This document shows positions 1 through 4,811 of a stretch of 5,484 nucleotides of DNA, in pieces. Below the pieces are notes generated by a model that was given only the letters and a program-made list of their open reading frames with translations, did not search any database and was not told the origin of the DNA. Location of the stretch: positions 1 through 5,484 of the forward strand of contig CAMYLL010000205.1 of the NCBI GenBank assembly GCA_947259235.1, in the 5' to 3' direction. The stretch comes from an uncultured Pseudodesulfovibrio sp. Its GTDB lineage: Bacteria > Desulfobacterota > Desulfovibrionia > Desulfovibrionales > Desulfovibrionaceae. How positions within the stretch are numbered: the first letter of the stretch is position 1; each line of letters begins with the position of its first letter. The position numbers and the translations under genes were made by a program.

Positions 1-1095
1 GACGTCATGCTCGCGCTACGACGCGGCGCGCATCGCCCGGGCCGCCGCCACCGGCAGCCCGGCTGCGGCTGCCGAATCCCTGGCCCGCAGCAAGGCCATG
101 GGCTATGCGACAAATCCCACCGCCCTCGCCGCGGACATCAAACGGGCCAAGCAGATGATCGACGACTTCCTCAAGGCCGTGGAGTCCGTCTGGGGCGCGG
201 ACGGCGTCCTGATTCCCGGTCCCAAGGAATACGTCAAATACACGCACAACTACCTTTCCCGTGCCAGCGTGGACTTCGACAGGGGCGTCAGCAAAAACCC
301 CTGGCCAGCCTGAAGACCGCCATCGTTACCACCCTGCTCACCCCGGCCGACCCCCGCGGCGTGGACCTCTACACCGCAAAACCGGTCAAGCTGGGCGACA
401 CGCCCTTCCTGCTCGGCGAGGTCAAGGACGGCGACGGCAAGGACATACGATGGGCATGGCGCGCCGAACGGTTCGCGGACCAACTCCTGGCTCATGCCCT
501 TGCCACACGGACAGTGGAGGGCAAGACCGCCCGCTTCGTGACCATCACCATGGTCAAGGACCACCTGGACATCCGCGCACGCAAGTATCGGGAGCTGGTC
601 GAATCGGCGGCCAGACGGTTCAACGTCAGCAGGAACCTCGTCTACGCCATCATGATGGTCGAATCCGATTTCAACCCCTTTGCCGTCAGCCAGGCCATGG
701 CCGTGGGCCTGATGCAGGTGGTTCCGTCCACCGCCGGAAGCGACGTCTATCGCCTCCTCAACGGCCGCGCCGGACAGCCCTCGCGCGACGACCTGTTCCA
801 CCCGCCCACCAACATCACCTATGGCACGGCCTACCTGCACATGCTCGACACCCGCTTCCTCGCAGGCGTGGCAGACCCCGTCTCGCGCGAATACTGCGTC
901 ATCGCCGGTTACAACGGCGGCGCGGGGGCGGTGCTCAAGACCTTTGACAGCGACCGTACCCGGGCCGCATCGAGGATAAACTCCATGCACCCCGGTGATG
1001 TCTATGCTACCTTGCGCACCGGATTGCCCCATTCGGAAACCCGGCGCTACCTGGGCAAAGTCATGGAAGCCAAGAAACACTTCGTCAACTTCTAG
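1..1095 (+). CDS. mltC: MltC-type membrane-bound lytic murein transglycosylase, 5' end outside window, apparent -1 frameshift near 290-310
   Basis: Lytic transglycosylases of this family cleave the MurNAc-GlcNAc bond of peptidoglycan non-hydrolytically, leaving 1,6-anhydroMurNAc; MltC is an outer-membrane lipoprotein. The gene starts left of the window. In the frame beginning at base 2 the first residues read TSCSRYDAA, which fits the end of a lipoprotein signal with the acylated Cys at 8-10. The same frame encodes the MltC N-terminal (DUF3393) domain, including VWGADGVLIPGPKEYVKYT, and runs into TGA at 311-313. The rest of the DUF3393 domain (LKTAIVTTLL onward) and the whole SLT domain continue in the -1 frame to TAG at 1093-1095. 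SLT hallmarks are present: catalytic Glu in VESDFNPFAVS (codon 661-663), GLMQV (706-720) and GYNGG (907-921). The match to remembered E. coli MltC extends over both halves, so this is one broken gene rather than two. An ATG at 7-9 opens the catalytic frame, but its first ~95 codons are out of frame with the conserved N-terminus and are not credible. Whether the protein is made depends on whether the frameshift is real. It is probably co-transcribed with the PilZ gene 13 bp downstream. Confidence 0.88.
   Translation, partial: DVMLALRRGAHRPGRRHRQPGCGCRIPGPQQGHGLCDKSHRPRRGHQTGQADDRRLPQGRGVRLGRGRRPDSRSQGIRQIHAQLPFPCQRGLRQGRQQKPLASLKTAIVTTLLTPADPRGVDLYTAKPVKLGDTPFLLGEVKDGDGKDIRWAWRAERFADQLLAHALATRTVEGKTARFVTITMVKDHLDIRARKYRELVESAARRFNVSRNLVYAIMMVESDFNPFAVSQAMAVGLMQVVPSTAGSDVYRLLNGRAGQPSRDDLFHPPTNITYGTAYLHMLDTRFLAGVADPVSREYCVIAGYNGGAGAVLKTFDSDRTRAASRINSMHPGDVYATLRTGLPHSETRRYLGKVMEAKKHFVNF
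281..313 (+). other. Frame disruption in mltC: A5C4 run with early TGA
   Basis: In the N-terminal frame the codons run GAC AGG GGC GTC AGC AAA AAC CCC TGG CCA GCC TGA, stopping at 311-313. A -1 shift on the CCC codon (299-301 to 298-300) joins the conserved N-terminal part directly to PLASLKTAIVTTLL, the expected continuation. The run is five A (293-297) then four C (298-301), so one missing C would explain the frame. The linker from FDRG to LKTAI would then be 8 residues, against about 15 in E. coli MltC as I remember it, so a single 22-nt deletion also accounts for both the frame and the length. An AGGGG lies at 281-285, seven bases before the A run. Confidence 0.8.
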
Positions 1096-1108
1096 CGGAT
1101 CGTCAGCA

Positions 1109-2041
1109 ATGAACATTCAAGATACCCTCGCCCAACTGGAGACAACGGTCACGGAGTTGTCCGGCCTTCTTGCCTCCAGCCTCCCGCCCGGAACGGCCCG
1201 CCTCCTTGGGGCCGTATTCATGGGAGCCGTGGCCCTCATCCTGCTCGTCCTCGCCCTGCGCCTGCTCATCCGCACCAGGGGCCAGTCCGGCCGCTCCAAG
1301 CGGGTCAACATCGCCCGCTCACTCCAGCAGCAGGGCGTGGTCATCGACCTGCTCCAAAGCGCAGACGGCGACGAGGTGGCCGTGCGGTGCGTCATCACAT
1401 CCGCCTCCTCGGGCAAGCTCGGCTGCGAGATCATCGAACGCCTTGACGTCATCAAAACGCCCGAAGGCAAGAACGTGACCTGCGTGTTTCCCCCGGTTCG
1501 GGCAGAGGGAGGCAAGGTCAATTCCTTCTCCGCCAAGCTTATCGAGTCGGACAAGTCCGGCCGCAAGGCGGACCGCATCGTGCTCTCCGCTCCCACGGGC
1601 TATTCCATGATCGCCCGCCGCAAGCACCCGCGCAAGCGCGTGGCCGACCAGCAGTTCATCCGGGTCAAGCTGTGGGTGGAAAGCCCCTACGCCTCGGATA
1701 TCCTCTTCGAGGACGCCGCCCCGCACATCGGGGTCAACTCCCTCGCTCCGGGCGGCGGCGGGCAGTCGGCCAACGCCGTGGTCAACATTTCCAACGGAGG
1801 CCTGGGCCTGAGCGTTCACAACCAGGGCATCCCGGAGACATGCGCGGTGGCCGCTCCGGTGACCATCAACCTGTTCATGTTCAATTTCAGGGAGAAGACC
1901 TTCAAGCCATACTGGTATAGCGGCGTTATCCGCTCCATGAAGGAAGGCCGCCCCGGCTTCACCCGCATGGGCATCGAGTTCGACGGAATGGCCGAGCCCA
2001 TTGGCCCCGACGGCGGACTGCGATGGACGCGGTTCTCCTGA
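1109..2041 (+). CDS. Membrane-anchored PilZ-domain protein (YcgR-like putative c-di-GMP receptor)
   Basis: This is a 310-aa protein. Residues about 32-54 form one hydrophobic helix (LLGAVFMGAVALILLVLALR) followed by an Arg-rich stretch, which predicts a single inner-membrane anchor with the bulk of the protein in the cytoplasm. Residues ~70-165 look like the beta-rich N-terminal domain of YcgR-type proteins. The PilZ domain follows with the c-di-GMP-binding motifs RxxxR (R171-KHP-R175 within RRKHPRKR) and NxSxxG (N226, S228, G231 in NISNGGLGL). The two motifs are about 50 residues apart, wider than the usual 20-30; the excess holds an acidic stretch and a Gly-rich LAPGGGGQS loop. Start choice: ATG at 1109 is preceded only by a weak GGA at 1097-1099. 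An in-frame ATG at 995 would lie wholly inside mltC and adds unconvincing Pro/Arg-rich sequence. The 13-bp gap to mltC suggests one transcript. Related YcgR proteins brake the flagellar motor, but this protein's target is unknown and could equally be envelope synthesis or the transglycosylase. Confidence is high for PilZ and low for the specific role. Confidence 0.85.
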   Translation: MNIQDTLAQLETTVTELSGLLASSLPPGTARLLGAVFMGAVALILLVLALRLLIRTRGQSGRSKRVNIARSLQQQGVVIDLLQSADGDEVAVRCVITSASSGKLGCEIIERLDVIKTPEGKNVTCVFPPVRAEGGKVNSFSAKLIESDKSGRKADRIVLSAPTGYSMIARRKHPRKRVADQQFIRVKLWVESPYASDILFEDAAPHIGVNSLAPGGGGQSANAVVNISNGGLGLSVHNQGIPETCAVAAPVTINLFMFNFREKTFKPYWYSGVIRSMKEGRPGFTRMGIEFDGMAEPIGPDGGLRWTRFS

Positions 2042-2066
2042 TCCTGCGCGCCCTTATTACACTGAC

Positions 2067-2101
2067 AAAAAAAGAGAGCCCCGGTTTTGGCCGGGGCTCT
2101 C
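2067..2101 (-). terminator. Intrinsic terminator between convergent operons
   Basis: An 11-bp perfect inverted repeat, GAGAGCCCCGG at 2074-2084 and CCGGGGCTCTC at 2091-2101, encloses a 6-base loop. Read on the minus strand the stem is followed directly by seven T residues (the A run at 2067-2073), a textbook rho-independent terminator 27 bases after the stop of the 118-aa gene. Read on the plus strand the stem is followed only by CTTATTGCAT, so termination of the mltC-PilZ transcript there would be weaker, though the hairpin also lies suitably 33 bases past that stop. Confidence 0.92.
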
Positions 2102-2127
2102 CTTATTGCATCTGTCTTTCGAGGAAA

Positions 2128-2484
2128 TCAGCTTTTCTTGTTGAGGAAGCGTTCCCGCGCGAGCCGGGACACGTTGCCCGCTCCGAAGCTGTATCCGGCG
2201 ATGCGGCGATTGTGCTTCTTCATCGATGCGAGATCGTTCTTGAGCGAGGAGTGCAACTTCTTCGCCTCACCGGAAATCTGGTTCTGCAGCGACTTCATCT
2301 CCACAAGCTTGTCGGCGAGCTGCTCCAGGTTATCGCGGTCGAGGTCCTCGATGGCTTCGTCAAGGATGCGTTCGCGGTCGCGGGAGAGCCTTTCCGCCTC
2401 GTACACATCGCCGACGACCAGATAGCCGAGCTCCTTGCGACCGATGGACAATGCCTCGTCAATCATCTGGCGTCTGGCGCTCAT
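2128..2484 (-). CDS. Small helical coiled-coil protein, possible FlgN/FliT-type flagellar export chaperone
   Basis: This is a 118-aa, soluble, Cys- and Trp-free protein predicted to be almost all helix, with no signal peptide or membrane segment. It begins MSARRQMIDEALSIGRKEL. A first helical region (~5-60) is rich in Glu/Asp/Arg/Leu, a second (~60-90) contains EMKSLQNQISGEAKKLH, and the tail is basic (RERFLNKKS). Size, helical hairpin layout and the late N-R-x-x-x-G-Y pattern are reminiscent of FlgN/FliT chaperones, which hold hook-associated or filament-cap proteins before export. This is resemblance only; I do not recognise a diagnostic motif. Start choice: ATG at 2484 has GAGGG at 2492-2496 with seven-base spacing and sits two bases after the upstream gene's stop, indicating translational coupling. 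An upstream in-frame ATG at 2541 would overlap that gene by 55 bases and adds a low-quality N-terminus. It is the last gene before the terminator. Confident as a gene, weak on function. Confidence 0.85.
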   Translation of the reverse strand: MSARRQMIDEALSIGRKELGYLVVGDVYEAERLSRDRERILDEAIEDLDRDNLEQLADKLVEMKSLQNQISGEAKKLHSSLKNDLASMKKHNRRIAGYSFGAGNVSRLARERFLNKKS

Positions 2485-2486
2485 GT

Positions 2487-3089
2487 CTACGCCCTCGACG
2501 CCCGGATGTCGTCGCGAAGGTTCTTGATGACCTTTTTCCATTTTTCCACCGCCGGCAGGAATTCGTATTCAAGAAGATCGGCCAGGAGAATCCAGTCCTC
2601 GTTTTCGAGCACGGAACTCATCTCGGTGAACAGCTCGCTCAGCTCCTCGGCACTCTTGGTATACTCGACATTGTCGCCCAGAGAGTATTCGTCACGCAGG
2701 ACGCCGATGGTGCGCAGGAAGTTCCTGACGACCTCCAGCAGGTCCTGATAGGTGTCGAGGGCCTCGGCGTCGTCGGCCTGACGGAACAGCGAGGCCACGC
2801 GCTTGCCGCCCTCGGACATGATGTTGACCACCTTGTAGAGCTCCAGGGTGACCTCCACGGCCATATCGCCGGCCGACATGGTCACGATCTCGACGGAGGT
2901 GACGTCGGACATCTCTATGTCCTCGGACTGATGGGGATAAATCTCGGTAAAGGGCTCGTCGTTGATCATCACGTCGGTGACGATCCGATCCTGGAGATGC
3001 CCGTCCTCGACGACTTTGCTGAACACCTGCTCAAGATTCTGAAAATTCACGGCTCCGATGTCATACTGCTTGCCATCAATAACGATCAT
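2487..3089 (-). CDS. Conserved-looking hypothetical acidic alpha/beta protein, possibly flagellum-associated
   Basis: This is a 200-aa protein that I do not recognise by name. Residues 1-75 look beta-rich and begin MIVIDGKQYDIGAVNFQNLE, with a segment FTEIYPHQSEDIEMSDVTSV. Residues ~78-198 look helical, with VNIMSEGGKRVASLFRQADD, a run around LLEVVRNFLRTIGVLRDEY and a Trp-containing C-terminal helix (LPAVEKWKKVIKNLRDD). It is strongly acidic, has no Cys, no signal peptide and no membrane helix, so it is probably cytoplasmic. The two-domain form suggests a small beta module that binds a partner plus a helical bundle. Translation signals are very good: AGGAGG (3098-3103) eight bases before the ATG. 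The stop at 2487-2489 is two bases from the next gene's start, so the pair is almost certainly co-expressed and may form a complex. The upstream GT9 gene ends 79 bases away on the same strand. A flagellar role is inferred only from the chaperone-like partner. Confidence 0.88.
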   Translation of the reverse strand: MIVIDGKQYDIGAVNFQNLEQVFSKVVEDGHLQDRIVTDVMINDEPFTEIYPHQSEDIEMSDVTSVEIVTMSAGDMAVEVTLELYKVVNIMSEGGKRVASLFRQADDAEALDTYQDLLEVVRNFLRTIGVLRDEYSLGDNVEYTKSAEELSELFTEMSSVLENEDWILLADLLEYEFLPAVEKWKKVIKNLRDDIRASRA

Positions 3090-3097
3090 TTGTGTCT

Positions 3098-3103
3098 CCT
3101 CCT
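3098..3103 (-). promoter_or_regulatory. Strong Shine-Dalgarno (AGGAGG) of the 200-aa gene
   Basis: The minus strand reads AGGAGG with eight bases to the ATG at 3089. It is the best ribosome-binding site in the window, suggesting this pair is translated more strongly than its neighbours. The 79-base gap upstream is AT-rich, so it could also hold a promoter, but I could not identify convincing -35/-10 elements. Confidence 0.85.
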
Positions 3104-3168
3104 CGAAAAGAGATGATAATTTTTTCCGTAAAAATCGGTCACACGGGATTATTCAAAAACCATGCCGA

Positions 3169-4737
3169 CTACGAAATACCATCTCTGAGGGAAGCGAACA
3201 GGGACCTGTAGCGATCGATAAGGCCAAGCAGGGAGCCGAGGTCCTCGCCGCACTGTTGCGATTCAAACATCCACAGTAATCCCAGCACATTAAGACGTTC
3301 ATCAGCGGCCAAAACGTTTTGCAGGCGCTGCCAGGACGCGAGAAATTTTCCCCGGGACTGCGGCCTCGGGTTCTTGGCCAGAAGCATGCCCTGGCGGGAG
3401 AGCAAAAAGAGCATGTCTTCCGCGCTCGTCAAAGTTTTGGTCAGCTCAGCCGCCATGGAAGGGCCGAGACGACGCCCAGCCACCCTTTCGCCGAAGAGGG
3501 CGGGAGCCTCGGGCATCGGGCTGCCGTCGAGAAACGGCCGATAGCAGGCGCGCTGCATGGCGATCCACAACGAACGGTCGGACTCGCCGTGCCCGGTGAG
3601 GGAAACGAGATCCATGAATCCATCGGATGAAAGTTCCGTCAGCCAGGCGCGGGTTCCGGGGTGCGGCTGGGCGGCAATGCCGGTCATGAGCCGACGCATG
3701 GAGCCATACATGGCCTCCGGGCTCACTGCCCGGCGGCACGCGTGATCCCTTGGGCAGTGCGTGCCGAACGCGCAGGGATGGCACTCCATGTCCGGCTCCA
3801 GGCAAATGTTGCCAGCACGGTACGGCCCGGTGTCCACAGGTTGGGCGGTGGCCAGAAATACGGCGCACACGGGCACGCCAAGACCGGCCGCGAGATGCAT
3901 CGTGCCGGTGTCGTTGGTGGCCAGCGCGCGACAACGGACCAGGACTGCGGCCAGCTCCACCAGCGAGGTGGCTCCCATGAGGTCTATGCTCGGACAGGAC
4001 GCCTTGGCCCGAAAGCGTTCGCCCAGGCCTGCCTCGTTCCGGGTCCCGAGCAGCACAGGGACAAGCCCGTCGCGCTCCCAGGCCAACTCGGCCAGAGAGA
4101 TGAAATACTCCACGGGCCACCGGCGGCGGTCCTCGCTCGCCCCCATCTGGAGGGCGAGAAACCCGGCACCGTCATATCCCGCCAGCAATTCGTCGGCCCG
4201 TCCCAGGGCAACGTCGTCCGGCCGGACCAGGGACAGCGTGTTGCCCTCGCCCATGAGCCCGGCGGCACGGCGAAAGATATCGCAGATATTGAAGGGACTC
4301 GCCCCCCGGTTCGATCCGGCCACCTGGAGAAAGGCCGCCCAGGCCGAGGTGTCCGCATTGAAGCCGAACTCGTCCACGCTGAACCCGGCCACTTCCGCAC
4401 CGGCGGGCGCGAGTATGCGGGTCAGCAGGCGCGAGGAGACAGAGGGCGTCAGATTGACGACCCTATCCGCCGGAAACGACTCCACAACAGTGGACGCGAA
4501 CGCGCTCGCGTCGCGGACAGCCTCCCGCCAGTTGGAATCCAGACGGGCCAGCAGTCCTGCGCCGGGAAAGGGAAAGACCTGATCCACGCCGTCCAGCAGG
4601 GAAACGGCCGAAGCGAAATTCTCCAGGCAGACCAGTCCCACCCGATGCCCCTGCTCCGCATAACCGGAGATCACGGGCTGGGTTTGGATGAGATCGCCGA
4701 AACGGGTCAGGTTGATGATCAGAACATTCACGGACAT
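3169..4737 (-). CDS. GT9-family (ADP-heptose:LPS heptosyltransferase-like) glycosyltransferase with long C-terminal extension
   Basis: GT9 enzymes are inverting GT-B glycosyltransferases; characterised members move L,D-heptose from ADP-heptose to LPS or to proteins. The protein is 522 aa from the ATG at 4737. The N-terminal Rossmann half opens with VLIINLTRFGDLIQTQP, matching the family R-x-GD-x4-P motif; D15 aligns with the catalytic Asp of WaaC. The C-terminal Rossmann half carries LGTRNEAGLGERF and the sugar-nucleotide signature NDTGTMHLAAG (275-285). Four cysteines, C319-x2-C322-x5-C328-x5-C334, sit in ECHPCAFGTHCPRDHAC and could bind a metal or form disulfides. Ordinary GT9 proteins end near residue 350. 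Here about 170 further, mostly helical residues follow (from ~350), suggesting an acceptor-recognition or partner-binding domain. Start: AAGGA at 4739-4743 is only about one base from the ATG but seven bases from an in-frame GTG at 4729-4731 (codon 3), so the true start may be that GTG, giving 520 aa. Context next to a chaperone-like gene favours flagellin or surface-protein glycosylation, but LPS or other surface glycan synthesis remains possible. Confidence 0.92.
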   Translation of the reverse strand: MSVNVLIINLTRFGDLIQTQPVISGYAEQGHRVGLVCLENFASAVSLLDGVDQVFPFPGAGLLARLDSNWREAVRDASAFASTVVESFPADRVVNLTPSVSSRLLTRILAPAGAEVAGFSVDEFGFNADTSAWAAFLQVAGSNRGASPFNICDIFRRAAGLMGEGNTLSLVRPDDVALGRADELLAGYDGAGFLALQMGASEDRRRWPVEYFISLAELAWERDGLVPVLLGTRNEAGLGERFRAKASCPSIDLMGATSLVELAAVLVRCRALATNDTGTMHLAAGLGVPVCAVFLATAQPVDTGPYRAGNICLEPDMECHPCAFGTHCPRDHACRRAVSPEAMYGSMRRLMTGIAAQPHPGTRAWLTELSSDGFMDLVSLTGHGESDRSLWIAMQRACYRPFLDGSPMPEAPALFGERVAGRRLGPSMAAELTKTLTSAEDMLFLLSRQGMLLAKNPRPQSRGKFLASWQRLQNVLAADERLNVLGLLWMFESQQCGEDLGSLLGLIDRYRSLFASLRDGIS

Positions 4738-4738
4738 A

Positions 4739-4743
4739 TCCTT
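4739..4743 (-). promoter_or_regulatory. Shine-Dalgarno AAGGA that favours a GTG start for the GT9 gene
   Basis: The minus strand reads AAAGGATATGTCCGTG. AAGGA lies one base before the ATG, too close for efficient initiation, but seven bases before the GTG at codon 3. The GTG start would give MNVLIINLTRFGD, closer to the usual GT9 N-terminus. It also lies within the palindrome CTTTATAAAG plus GAT (palindrome 4741-4750), which I treat as incidental. Confidence 0.55.
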
Positions 4744-4811
4744 TATAAAGAGAACCGACCGTCAATGATGCGTCGGCCCTTGGGCACGTTGCAAATATGA
4801 CGCCGCCCCTT

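Noticed and set aside
7..300. N-terminal ~95 codons of the open frame starting at ATG 7
   Set aside because: Arg/Gly/Pro-rich out-of-frame translation; the alternate frame over the same bases carries the conserved MltC N-terminal domain.
250..1116. Long minus-strand open frame (288 codons) opposite the transglycosylase
   Set aside because: Shadow of a GC-rich gene; the plus strand carries catalytic SLT motifs and the antisense product shows no recognisable domain.
2023..3116. Plus-strand open frames of 241 and 221 codons opposite the 200-aa and 118-aa genes
   Set aside because: They cross the terminator and lack a plausible ribosome-binding site; the minus-strand genes have good SDs, tight spacing and a terminator.
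3110..3160. Sigma-28-like -10 element (ACCGATTT on the minus strand) before the 200-aa gene
   Set aside because: Only the CCGAT core matches, and the position for a -35 reads TTTTGAAT, a poor match; too weak to call a flagellar promoter.
4741..4750. Perfect palindrome CTTTATAAAG just before the GT9 gene
   Set aside because: Ten bases of AT-rich symmetry are common by chance; it overlaps the ribosome-binding site but has no partner site.
4774..4790. Small inverted repeat GCCC-AA-GGGC between the DUF294 and GT9 genes
   Set aside because: Four-base stem with a two-base loop and no T run; not a credible terminator.
3661..4800. Long plus-strand open frame (379 codons) opposite the GT9 gene
   Set aside because: Antisense shadow created by high third-position GC; the minus strand has clear GT9 motifs throughout.
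4778..4800. Possible sigma-54 promoter (GGGCAC and TTGC on the plus strand)
   Set aside because: Spacing between GG and GC is about 7 instead of 10 bases, and it points away from the genes.
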